Shown here: positions 35,043 to 46,197 of the stretch, piece after piece
Layout: each line of letters starts with the position of its first letter
How positions within the stretch are numbered: position 1 is the first letter of the stretch
Assembly (NCBI GenBank): GCA_030267565.1
Contig: BRXU01000003.1
Location: 4,811,001 to 4,875,000 of the forward strand
Source: Pleodorina starrii
Taxonomy: Eukaryota; Chlorophyta; Chlorophyceae; Chlamydomonadales; Volvocaceae
Length of the DNA stretch: 64,000 nt
Direction of reading: 5' to 3'
Position numbers and translations under genes: made by a program
Notes under the pieces: model-generated
What the model saw: only the letters and a program-made list of their open reading frames with translations
The model's database searches: none
What the model was told of the DNA's origin: nothing

Positions 35043-38000
35043 ATGATATACACCGCCCTAGACAACTTCTATCTTACCGACGAGGAATTAGCTCAAAGCC
35101 CTTCAAGGAAGCACGATATAGACGAGGAGACGGAGACCACGCTGCGCATCTTTGGCTGCGAGCTTATCCAAGAGGCCGGCATCCTCCTAAAATGTCCCCA
35201 GGCTGTGATGGCCACGGGGCAAGTGCTCTTCCAGCGCTTCTTTTGCCGGAAGAGCATGCGGGACTTCAACGTCAGGGTGCGTACTAGCTGGGGCGTTTGA
35301 GGCGGCGGGCCCGGCCTGGCGGCTGGAGGACACGTGCAAACGAAGCAGCGTCAGGAGGGCATTTTGAACGTTTTAGCTTGTTTGTGCGTTTCGCGTTCGA
35401 ACCAAAGTACCTTCTTGGCAGATCCTTGGCTGGACACGTTTGAAGTCCCTCACCTTCCCCTTTTCTGGTTGCAGCGTATGGCTTGCGCCTGCTTGTTTCT
35501 GGCGACGAAACTCGAAGAGAGCCACAGGCGGACACGGGACATTTTAATGGTGTTTGACCGCATCAACAAGCGGCGTGACGGCAGCAAGAGTGTGCCATTG
35601 CTCATACCCGAAACCAAGGTGAGGAATGTTCTAATCGGATACCTGGAGCTCGGCGATGAGGGCCGCTACGTAACGAGCTTCCCCCAGGGGTTACAGGCGG
35701 GGACGGGGCACCGGGGCATTTCGTCTTATACCGAAGGAAAATGGTATTCCACTGTTCCAACAAAGCTTCCCACACGGTTGGCGGCTCCAGTCATGTGTGG
35801 AGATGCCTGAACAGTTCTTTTGCCCGTGTTGCGCAGTTGCTGACACGCGGAAGACGGTGGGTTCGGGTATCTGGTGCGCGTGTAGGAATACGACGTGATG
35901 AAGGAGCGCGTCATTACCTACGAGCGGATTCTGCTGAAGACGTTTGGCTTCATCATCCACGCTGTCCACCCGCACAAGTACGTCAACAGTTTCGTGCACA
36001 GCCTAGACGGCAGCGATGAGCTCCAACAGCTGGCTTGGAACATGCTTAACGACAGGTGAGCTGGATCGCTGCAGCTTCTCTGACCGATGCCATGCAGATT
36101 CCGATGTTAATTACGCTCCCTTTTGGATGCAGCTTGCGCACGACGCTGTGTGTGCGCTTCAAGGGCCACGTTGTGGCGGCGGGGGCGATTTATCTCGCAG
36201 CACGGCGACTGCAGGTAGATTGGGGTTGTCACGAAATGGTGTTGTCAACCTTACGATGTACCCATATCGTGGTGAAGATGCTAGGGCTGCCCAGCGACAC
36301 ACATGTGGCATGCACTCGGATAGCCGTGCCAAATGCGCGGAGAAGCGCATGCGTGGGCGTTGACACAACGGTATGGGTAGGGCTTACCCGTTGAATGTCT
36401 CTCGCGCAGGTGCCGCTGCCGGACAACCCGCCGTGGTGGGAGGCCTTCAAGGTGTCCACCGATCAGCTCGTCGAGGTTGTCATTGCCCTCCACAGCCTCT
36501 ATCAGCGGCCGAAGGCACACTACATTGAAGTGAACCCGGAGGTGCTGAAGCAGCAGCAGGCGATCAGCGGCCTAGGCGCTGTCAAGCAGCTGACGCCGGG
36601 CCTTGATGGCAATGACAGCCCTGCAGCGCAGGACTCCAGCGTTATCCGCGGGGGCCCTGAGCCGGCTTCGCAGCAGCAGGGGCCGCCTGCCGCGGGTGGG
36701 CCGGTGGTGACGTCGACGACAGCTCCCCCGGCTGGCAACGCTGCTGATATGCTAGCCGCTACCATTGCAGCCGCGCAGCAGCGGTTACAGGGGAGCGCGC
36801 TCGCAGCTTGTGTTCCTGGAGCAGCAGCAGCTCCAGGGCCGTCGACCGCTGGACCGGCTACGCAACCGCGGCAAGACCCTGACGTGGTGTCCACAGTGCA
36901 CCAGGCATGGCCGGGGAGGGTTGGGGCAGGGCAAGGGCGTCGGCACTTTCGGCTCAAGCCACTCTAGCGGGAAATGACAAGGAAGACGTTTTCCCTGCTG
37001 CATCCGTCGTGAAGAGTTGAAATTACCCTGCTGTTCAAGGTAGCGGCTCGATGAGTGTGTTCCCGGATTTTGCCTGTCCAGGGTGCGAACGGACCTACGA
37101 CCACTGGCGGCGCTGGGGAAGCCAACGGCGAGGTGGCGACATCAGCCATGGACGGCGGTGGTGCTCAGTCGAAAATGCGCAGCAGGAGCAGAAGTCGGGA
37201 ACGGGCAAGGCGACGCAGCAGCCGCAGTCCCTCGCGCAGCCGGTCACGCAGCAAAAGCAGGGAGCGCAGCAGGAGCTTGGAGCGCGACCGGGAACGCAGC
37301 CGCAGGAGCAGAAGCCGCGATCGGGACAGGGAGAGGTAAGCGGCAAAGGGAAATCGATTGCTGAAGAACTCGTTGGCCAGTCAAGGTGATCTCCTCGAGC
37401 GTGACTCACTAGCTTTGTTATGATTGTCTGGTTCTGGTCTGAAGCCTTTTGCCAGGGCTTGGTTAGGGGACTTGAGACTCGGAAACTGTGAATGTCGTCA
37501 CGGTGTTTATATGCGCTACGCACGCGCCTCCGACAGGGACTCTCATCGGAGGGACGTCAGTCGTCGTGACCGCCGGAGCCGCAGCCGGGACCGCCGAGAC
37601 CGGGATCGGGATCGCCAGGACAGGGACCGCGCGAGCGACCGGGAAAGGGAGCGCGGCGTTCGAGACCGGCGGGAACGTGACGGCAGGGGAGACCGGGGTC
37701 GCGAGAGGGAGCGGGAAAGAGGCAGCGAGAAACCAGCCGAACGCGAGGCACGGGGCGCTGGCGCCAACAAGGATGACGCACGAGGTAAGTTCAGTCGGGC
37801 TGTTGTTATAGGGCTGCAGTGTTCGCAGTTATCATGCTTTTGTTATAATAATTCTACGACGTGCGTCCTTTATGACGGCTGTTTCTGCACACCCGATGAT
37901 GATGCTATATACGCTATTCCTAGGGGCCCCCTTGCGGGTGAACCCGAGCGGACAGAACTTGCACTGAGGGATGTGTGACGTTGCACGTATTAATGTGATG

Positions 38001-38376
38001 TGATGGGTCTGTTGAACAACTTCGTCATTTGTGCCTGTGCCTTCTCCGCAATTCTCTGAACATTTGTTACTTCAGCCTAGCCTCCTTTTTTATCACGCCC
38101 TATGATGCTGTTATATACGCTATTCCTAGGGGGCCCCCTTCGGGTGAACCTGAGCGGACAGAACTTGCACTGAGGGCTGCGTGAAGATGTACATATCACA
38201 TGCATGTCTGTTGAAAGACCCACCCTTCATGTTAAAGCCTTCCCGGAAGTCGTCTTACAAGTTTTCATCCTTCCTTTGCCTCGCCACCTTCCTTCTCTGT
38301 TGCAGACCGAAAGGACAACGCGCTTCCGGCGCCGCCGCCTCTACCGCCGCGGCACCCCGACCGCCATCGCCGATGA
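35043..38376 (+). CDS. CYCL: Cyclin L with C-terminal RS domain
   Basis: Regulatory partner of CDK11/CDKG-type kinases in transcription and pre-mRNA splicing. Exons: 35043-35276, 35475-35618, 35886-36055, 36133-36214, 36410-36883, 37082-37335, 37537-37784, 38306-38376; 558 residues, all phases closing. The start MIYTALDNFYLTDEEL matches plant cyclin L starts. The cyclin fold is clear: LRIFGCELIQEAGILLKCPQ, ATGQVLFQRFF, ACLFLATKLEE, HPHKYVNSF, NDSLRTTLCVRF, AAGAIYLAARRLQVPLP and PPWWEAF. A Gln/Ala-rich spacer follows. Two exons then encode a long Arg-Ser and Arg-Asp/Glu domain, typical of nuclear speckle proteins, ending in a Pro-rich tail with HRR. The donor of exon 5 could be 36883 or 36886; both keep the frame. 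Confidence 0.95.
37895..38186 (+). repeat. Pair of ~80-bp direct repeats in cyclin L intron 7
   Basis: Two copies at about 37898-37980 and 38102-38186, about 200 bases apart, share ATATACGCTATTCCTAGG and GCGGACAGAACTTGCACTGA with a few differences. Both lie in the last intron of cyclin L. Similar spacing and divergence suggest an old duplication or two copies of a small element. Confidence 0.85.
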
Positions 38377-39732
38377 TTTTAGACACCCGTGCCACACTTG
38401 GACGACTCGACCGCAGGTGGTCTGTGCCAGTGTCCAGGTGCAGGCCCATCGAATCTGAACATAAGCTGGTTCTGGTTGGGACGTGTGACGTTGTCTGAGG
38501 TCAACCTCTTCACCTAGGAGACGTGCGCTTCGGGTATGAGCCGAAACGGGGCGACGGGCGGGGGCCACGGGGCGTGAGGCGCATTAACCTACACCCCAAC
38601 ACGCATTGGATAGCACCGCATACGCAATTTTCCCTTTTTAAAAACACCATAAAACTACGCATTGTTTGTTGTTGATGATGTTGTGACTGACCGTGTTCGT
38701 GTTAAGGATGGAGCGAATTCTTCTCTGCCAAGGACTGTCGTGAGCAGGAGCGGGACACAGCTGTCGGGAGGCCGGTGTTGACAGATTTCTGCCGCGTATC
38801 AGGTGCGATTTCTCGGACGACCCTACCGGGCGTTGGCCACATAGGGAGGAGCACGACTCCAGGGAACGCACCGAGGGATCCGGGACCATGGACTTGAGTG
38901 TTGGTGTCCAAGGTTATGTGCCTTGGGTTTCGTTCTTACCATTGCATCGACACGACGTTGTGCGCGCGTGTCTTCGGTGCTTCGGGCACTTCTGGAATGC
39001 GGCGCGGTCTGAGTGAGTAAAGCAGGCATACCGGAATGGCGCGGCCCCGGACTTCTCGGGCAGGCCCGCTGTGCGGCGTTGTACTCCGTTGAACTCGCAG
39101 CCTGCCGGTTCTTGGCCTGCGGGGTACAAGACGGCATGGTATAGGCTGGATGCGGATGAACGGCGCGGCGTACCCCGTCAATGCGCAGGTGCCGTGCAGA
39201 CTTTCGTTACTGCTGGTGCTGGCTGGCGCATGGTGAGAGCGGCTATCACAGCGGCGTTAACGTGTCGGCGTCTTGGCATCAAGCAACTTCCGCGTTTTGA
39301 GACGGACGTCGAACGTCTGCCTACTTCGTTAGGTAGGTACGGTCTATTGGCCGTGCTGAAGTACTGTGGTGTGTAAGGTTGCATTACACACGCGTGCATT
39401 AAGAAGTGTGGAGTGCCGACGACTCTCAGACCGTTGCTATCACGAACAGCGTGAGCTTGCTTGTAAGTCCATGGGGCTGCCACGGCATTCTCGTTCCGCT
39501 CTCGGTTGTTTACAAATATATTTGGTACAATAAAAAACAGTTTCGATATTTGGTACGGTCAGGGCATCCGATCATTCCCGCACGACGCAAACAACCGACA
39601 GCAACACGGTCAACGCAAGGTGCATGTCGTAACAGCGTGTGTCGCACATGGTCGATTTCACTGCCTGTACGAACATGTCAGCTGTCCCCTCCGTACAAAG
39701 CACAAATCTCAAAACAGTGCTGCGGCTTGCAA
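38377..39732. other. Convergent 3' UTR region, cyclin L / alcohol dehydrogenase
   Basis: About 1.36 kb between two facing stop codons. Facing TGTAA signals at 39372-39388 divide it into about 1.0 kb for cyclin L and about 0.35 kb for the dehydrogenase. No additional coding sequence is supported. Confidence 0.65.
39372..39388. terminator. Facing TGTAA poly(A) signals (bidirectional 3' end)
   Basis: TGTAAGGTTGCATTACA. TGTAA on the plus strand at 39372-39376 serves cyclin L. TTACA at 39384-39388 is TGTAA on the minus strand for the dehydrogenase. With flanking bases the two arms are GTGTAA and TTACAC, an inverted repeat with a 7-base spacer. Confidence 0.6.
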
Positions 39733-42700
39733 CTAAGGGCCGCTAGGCGGGCCGGTCGCCTGGGAGCGCGCCATGCTGGTCTTGAGGACCACCTTGATGC
39801 ACCCGTCGGTCTGCGAAGGGACATTGTACATCAGAACGTATACATTGGTCGCAATCCAAGCCTGCAGGATTGCGGAGCGCCCGACAGTTAAGTTTGCGGG
39901 TTGTCGACGGTGTTGATGCAGCAGCAGCTGGGTGGGGAACGCATCCATGGGTTGCAATCCAAGCCCGCAGGATTGCGGAGCGCCCTGCCTGCATTGCCTT
40001 ACCTTGTCGTTGAACATCTTGTAGGCCTGTGGAGCGTCCTCGACCGGCAGCTCGTGCGTAATGACGATGGTAGGGTCGAGCTTTCCGCCTTTGATCATGT
40101 CCAGAAGCTTGTGCCAAAACTTCTGTACATCCGCACGGGAACAGAGAGAATTCGCCTACCCTGTCAGAAACTGTTTTGCCTAGACAGCGTGGTAGATGAC
40201 TATGCACCGCCAAAACAGGTGATGACAGTACACGGCACATGTACGGTACGGTGCTTTTTGAGTGGTACGTCAATACAAGGCGCCGGTCAGCATTCCGTAC
40301 AAAGCGTACCGAGTCACATTTCTATTGGCGACTGTCACATGCCGTCATCACCGGAACCCAGGCCGTACCTGCACCGGAGTCTGGCCGGCCTTGAGGGTAA
40401 GGCCCTTCTCCATGAAAGCGCCAATGTTGAATCTGTTGATGCAGGAGCGCAATGAGTTCATACGGCAGCTCGTTGACGGCCACCCAAAGCGAGGGAGTAT
40501 GTAACAACCCGTGATCACATGCGCTTATTGCCACTGCTCATTCCGGGCAACTCGACGAAGTCTTTCGGGACGCTCACCCGTTGGTCAGTCCGACGTACAC
40601 CCCAACGCACGCGATGGTGCCGCCCTTGCGGCAACAGTATATCAGCTCGTTCAGGATGTCGGCCGTGTCGGTCTCCATCAGCGTCTGGGGGGCAGGCCGA
40701 TTCAAGGGACATGGCTTGGTTGAGGAAGCTGTCTCAGGCTTGGGGCAGCCTAACAGGCGAACAAACAATTTCGTCCTGAGCAGGATAGACCGTTCCTTGG
40801 CAGCAGCTGCTTGCACTGCTGGGTGCACCTTCGCCACGACTAAGCGCCTCGCTGCCCGTGTCGTAGCTGACGCACCTTGACCATGGCGGCGTGGGCGGTG
40901 CTCTTGCAGTAGTGGAAGCCAACCGCCTCGATGCACACGTCTGGGCCGCCCGGCACGACCTGCTCCAGAGCCTCCTTGACCTGCCGGGATGACACACGTA
41001 CAAGCGCGAAGCCGAGAACATGAAGGCAAGGCCCCGGGGCTTTTATGCGGAGCGGCACACTGGAATGCAGGCGGTTTGGTGAGTTAAGGCCGCCCCTACA
41101 AGCCAAGTGCCAAGGGGTCTGTTCATGAAAGCCCAGGACAGGGCTCAACGAACGTAACAGTGTAACAATGTGCGCACGTGTGCGGCCCTTGCGTGACCAC
41201 TGTGACGTCGGTGGCGACTGGCGAGCACAGCACGTCGGGAAGCCGCTCCCCGTCAGTACGGCAGCAATGCGCGCCAACAGGCCGCCCGTAACCTGATCAT
41301 GACATGTTGTCGCGCTGTGCCGCCACGCCGCATGACTCGCCGGCGCCCTCCAGCGACACGGCGATGTCGCACCTTCTCCTTGCCGAAGTTGATGGTGAGC
41401 AGTCCGGGCAGCTTGGTGGCGGCGTGGTCCAGGCGGTACTGCTGGTTGTCGATCAGGATGACCTTGTCCGCGCCGCGAACCTGGCTGCTGTGCGCCGCCA
41501 GAATGCCGACTGCGGAGAGGAGACGAGGGGACACCGATCAGGGACATATCCGCAGGCGGGCCCCGCGGGCTGCATGGAGGCCAAGCACCCCCTGCAACGC
41601 ACGAGTCACCGCCGGCCTATGCAATGCTCCGCACACCAAGCCGTTTCTAACCGTTGCAATTGCGCTGCGTTGCTCGTCCCCGCATCGCCCCCCTCTCCAG
41701 TCCCCACCCGGATGCCACGAGCCAGTGCAGAAGGCCCGTAGGCTGTAGCGCACCTGGTCCTGCCCCCCAGATGGCCACGGTCTTGCCCGGCCCGACCTCC
41801 CCCAGCTCCGTCGCAAACCAGGCCGTGCTCATGATGTCCGAAAGGAACAGCACCTGCGTACGGCAGCAGCGGTACATGTGTGCGGCTGTCGTACATGCGT
41901 ACTGCGAGTGATGGATGCACTCCACTGCGGCAACTCATGTCGCTGTGTTGCACGGTTGATCCTCTGAGGATTGCAGGGAATCGCAACCGTCGCTGCAAAG
42001 AAAGCTCGGAAGAAGGTGCTGTCGACTCGCGCACCGCCGCCATCACCCCCCACTCAGTACAAATCATGGGTACGACCGCCGAACTGCTTTCGAATGGAAC
42101 CAAGATTCAACCCAGATTCAACGGAGCCCCGTAGCTCCAACGAAGCTCCGTGGCTAGGAGACTGGACGCGCCTCTCACCTTGTTATCGGGCAGGTCTTCA
42201 GGCACGTGAATGAGGTCGTGGTCGGCTGCAGGGCGGATGGCAGATGGCGGGGCAGCACAGGGCGCAGGGTTTAACAACATGGCGCGCTCTCAGCAGTCTC
42301 GCTAATGCGCATCAGTCCACGCACAACTGCTTTGTGCCGCCCCCGAACCGCCTTCCCTAGGGGCAGGGACAGAGGCAGGGGCAGGGGCACCGACTCGAAC
42401 GGGCGCTCGAGAGCCCTCCCGCTCCACATCCGCAGGCCGCAGCCGTACAGCGCTTCACCGGGAAAACCGGCACGGACGACAGGACTTGGAATGGAGAGCG
42501 CGCGTGTGCAGCTCCCGGCTGAAGGGGCAAACGTTGGCCAGCTGAGGGCCCTGGGCTCACGACATCGAATTGCCGCTGTTGCACTGGCGAATCAAAGGGG
42601 TGGACCGCAGGCCCATATCGCGCTCACCGAACGGCACGCGCACGTAGTCCGCCTGTCCGCCCTCGTAGCCGCCTGTGACGTGTGCGTAGCCGAACAGGCC

Positions 42701-45700
42701 GGCGGTGCTGCGGCGGCAGGTGAATCGGGGCAAGGGTGGCAGCGAGGACGTGCGTTGGCGGCAGCGGTGACGCCGGCGGCGGCGGCAGCGGTGACGCCGG
42801 CGGGCGTCACTGCGCGGTCGCAGCGGCGGTAGTGGCCAGCGGCGGCCTTGCGGGGTACACGCTGGTTTCGGCGCCACGAGTTGCACAAATAAATGCCAAA
42901 CGGAGGCGTCGTGGATGACCCCGTGGCTGAACCCCAACGGTACCGAACACCGCTACAAACGGCGCTCGATGTGACGGACAGCGGCGTAAAGGTAAACGGT
43001 GGATTTGCTTCGGGGGGAAGCTCGGGAAGCGCATCACGCCACTGACCGTGCGCCGTACAGCATCTCCTGGTCCTTAGATGGATTGGTGATGTCGCAGCTG
43101 CTGAACGCTCCGTGTCCGCAGCTGCGGCAGCCGCCACACGCGATGTCGAAGGACGCCACCACCCGGTCCCCCGGGCGCACGTTGCGGACCTGGTGTGCGG
43201 TTGGGTTGGGTTGAGTTTGGGGGCCAAAGGATTTGTAAATATGAATGGGGCGGGCAGCTGAGGAATCGAACCTGGGTGGAGGGCTGACGGTGAACCGCCA
43301 GACTAGCAGCGGCGTTGAGCGCTGAGGGCCCGGGATCGCGATGGACATACGGGCACCGTTGAGGGACTCCGGACCCCGGACTTTGGCCACCCGTCCGCCT
43401 CCCGGCCCACATGCTTCCAGGCCACATCATACTTCATACAACATCTGCCCACCGCAACAACATTGACAACAACACCGCCCGTGCCGTTAAGACGTCCGCC
43501 GCAGGCCAGGACACCCGTGTCCAGGCCCCTGGCCGCGGGGTCGCCCACAGCGGGTCGGGTGCATCAGCAGTTGCAGATCTGCCATCCGTTGCCGCAAGGA
43601 AAGAGGCAGAAGGGGACATCGTGTCCTGTGCCCTACACATCACTGCCTTACACACGAAAGGAAGCGAGATACCGGTACGCTGGCCGATCCGGTGCGCGCA
43701 CCCTCCTCCTCACACCTGTCCGCCCCCGCACCCTCGTACCCAACCACCCAACCGCCCAACCACCCACGCAGCCCACCTCGGGTCCGACCGTCTCCACGAT
43801 GCCCATGAACTCGTGTCCCAGGATGTCGCCCTTCTGCATGCCCGGTGCGCTGCCCAGGTAGAGGTGCAGGTCGGAGCCGCAAATGGCGGTGCTGGTCACC
43901 CGGACCACCGCGTCGTGCTGGAACAGAGAAACGTGGCGAAGGCAGAGGCGGAGGTAGAGACGGAGGCAGAGGGGGAGGCAGAGGTAGAGACGGAGGCAGA
44001 GGGGGAGGCAGAGGTAGAGGCCAGGGACAGGGCGGCAACAGGGGGCGGCAACACAGGAGCAGGTACAGGCAGGCGAAACTCCCACATGTTCCATTCATTG
44101 GCTGCCGGGAGAGGCGGCTACCTCGGCCTGTACGCACCCGCAACCCCCGCACGCCGCCCCGCAGCACAGCGGTGATGAGGCCTGAGGGACGCCCCAGCCA
44201 ACAAACAGCCCCCAACCCACAACTCCGCGGTCCGCGCCCCTTCTGTCGTCCCCTGCCGCGCCGCATCCAGGCCCCAGAACCTCAACACGAGCAGGGCTGC
44301 AAGCTCCAGACCGCCCCCCCTGTCCCCTCATCCGCCGCAGTCCCCTCAGTCCCCTCCTCCAGCCCCCGAACCACCCACAATCGGGCCCCTTCCAACTCCG
44401 CCTCACCGCGCACAGCCCGCCCCAGCAACACCACCGCCCCAGCACGCCCCGGAAGAAAACAAAGGACAGCCCAGCCGCCACACCGACCGCTTGCGTACGC
44501 TCTTGGAATCACGAACTTGGCATTGCGACGGGCTACACGCTGCACACCGCATGCGCCCGCGTACCGGATCCGTGATCATGGGCCGAGGCCGCTCCTCCAC
44601 CACAATCTTGCGGGGGCCCTCCCAGCACACCGCGCGCATGGTGTGGTCGGGGTCCTTGTTGGACGTGACGGTCACTCCGCCCGAGGTGCGGATCACCTTG
44701 CCACCCAGATTGCCGCCGGAGCGCTGAACACCAGACCAGACCAGGGGCAGGGGCAGGGGCAGGGGCCGGAACCAGACCAGGGGCAGGGGCAGGGGCAGAG
44801 CCCGGGGAGCAGGACCAGACAGTGAGCACGGCAAGGGCCGAAGGGCGAGGAGCGGCAGCAGGGTCAGGGTCAGGGCCAGGGTCAGGGGGAGGGCTAGACT
44901 CCTGGATGGAAGGGCCATGATGCGTGTCGTGTAAGAACACAGCGTTTGTTGCGGGATGCTCGGGTGACGCACACCGAGGGCACCGCAGACCGCACCGCAC
45001 CGCCTGGTTGCCCACGCTGCTACGGTACCCTGCCGCGTCGCGCCGCACCATCGCCTTAACGAACGTTTCAAGGTGCGGATGTACGGATGTACGGATGTAC
45101 GGACCTGCGTGTTGGACTCCAGGGGATGCCCCATCAGGTCTTGCAGGTTGCCGCCGGTGTCGACCTGCTTTTAGGGGTTTGCAGACAGGTCAGGGAGGTC
45201 CTTCTTTTGGGTTGAGGTGCTTCTTCTTGGTTCAGTCCAGATGCTATAACGCCAGATGGGAAAGACAATAAAGACGAGGAGAGTCAGGTCGGTCAGGCCG
45301 CAGGCAGAGCGGTGTTGAGGTGACTGCATTCCGACAGCGGAGGGGCGGCCAGTTTCCCAGCCCCGGCGATTGGAAAGTGTGCTCAGCTCACGCAAGGTTG
45401 TCCCCCCAACAACCAACCTCCGGAATCGAACACAACCCAGGTCGTCGTGCTGTCGTGGGCTCCAAGTAGCCGCCCATGTGTATGGATAGATTTGTTTTCG
45501 CAAAGAGGAGCGCCATACGGGATATTTAACAGTGGGACTGGTCGCGCTTTCCGGTGACCCGTGGGTCGGTGGTGACTGCGCGTCTGCGGCACCTCGCTCG
45601 TGCGCCCGCGCTCATAGCACCTTGGTCTATTTTACCTGCGTCTTGCCTTCGCTGCCACTGCCGATGACGGCCGTCTTGAGGCCCTCCATGGCGCGAGTCA

Positions 45701-46197
45701 CGGCCTCCATCCTCTTGCCTGTCTCTTGTCTTTCCTGCTCCGAAAAGTAACCACTTACGGTAAACTGCGCCGAAAACGCGATGGCTCCCTGCCGTGTCAA
45801 GTGCTTTTCTGAGCCTTTAAGAAGTGCGGTGGAGCTGTGCTGTGCGCCTCGGCCTTGTTCACCAGGAGGAAGAGCGCTTGGGAACCAGACTGTACGGCTT
45901 TTGAAGAATACGAACTCTGACGGTCCATGACGACATCTCTTGCCGTTCCCTCCAGCAGCAGCAGCGAACGGAGCCCCCGCCCACAAGAAATTCGACAGTG
46001 GCCTTCTTGTTTTCCGGCAACGTTCTGCTTCGTGGCTTGCCGATAGCATCTGCGCCTTGAGGCACTGGCGCCTCGCGCCCAGCAGCATCCCAGAAGCGAA
46101 AAGATGCGACGCGCGCTGTTGCCGTCCACTTCCCAATCCCCGCAGCCTGCCGCCCCGCTAGGACGCCGCTCAGGACGCCAGCACACAACACAGCCAT
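39733..46197 (-). CDS. Zinc-dependent alcohol/formaldehyde dehydrogenase-like protein with N-terminal extension
   Basis: NAD(P)-dependent medium-chain dehydrogenase. Fifteen exons (minus): 46197-45985, 45788-45636, 45164-45105, 44723-44565, 43917-43777, 43189-43047, 42707-42628, 42225-42179, 41853-41754, 41509-41373, 40980-40876, 40684-40578, 40432-40369, 40122-40003, 39810-39733; 568 residues, all phases closing. The first about 170 residues precede the usual start [16 protein letters not shown]. They begin with an Arg/Ala-rich, acid-poor sequence that looks like a mitochondrial or plastid presequence. Catalytic zinc ligands are in AICGSDLH and GHEFMG. The structural zinc site is [15 protein letters not shown]. 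The nucleotide site is WGAGPVGILAA. The C-terminus ([28 protein letters not shown]) matches glutathione-independent formaldehyde dehydrogenase-like proteins. The donor of the first exon is the least certain. Substrate not determined. Confidence 0.92.
39846..39993. repeat. Duplicated hairpin-forming sequence in last ADH intron
   Basis: GCAATCCAAGCCTGCAGGAT and a close copy occur near 39851 and 39953, about 100 bases apart, each followed by TGCGGAGCGCC. Within each copy GCAATCC and GGATTGC can pair as a 7-bp stem with a 9-base loop. Both copies are in the intron between the last two exons. Confidence 0.8.
43925..44032. repeat. Purine-rich GAGGCAGAG/GAGGTAGAG tandem repeats
   Basis: About a dozen short units (GAGGCAGAG, GAGGTAGAGAC) just upstream, on the minus strand, of the acceptor at 43917. 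On the transcript this forms a long polypyrimidine tract. Confidence 0.85.
44735..44820. repeat. CAGGGG/GACCAG repeats in ADH intron
   Basis: Repeats of GGGGCAGGGGCAG separated by CCAGACCAG, ending near GGACCAGACAG. On the transcript they form a pyrimidine-rich tract close to the acceptor at 44723. A related GGGTCAGGGCCA block follows near 44858-44890. Confidence 0.8.
45077..45104. repeat. (GGATGTAC)n short array at an ADH donor
   Basis: Three to four copies of GGATGTAC abutting the donor after exon 45164-45105. Confidence 0.85.

Noticed and set aside
43250..43330. tRNA gene on the minus strand
   Set aside because: The B box is perfect but the T-stem does not pair properly, the A-to-B spacing is too short, and no anticodon arm can be formed. 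Kept only as a possible SINE remnant.
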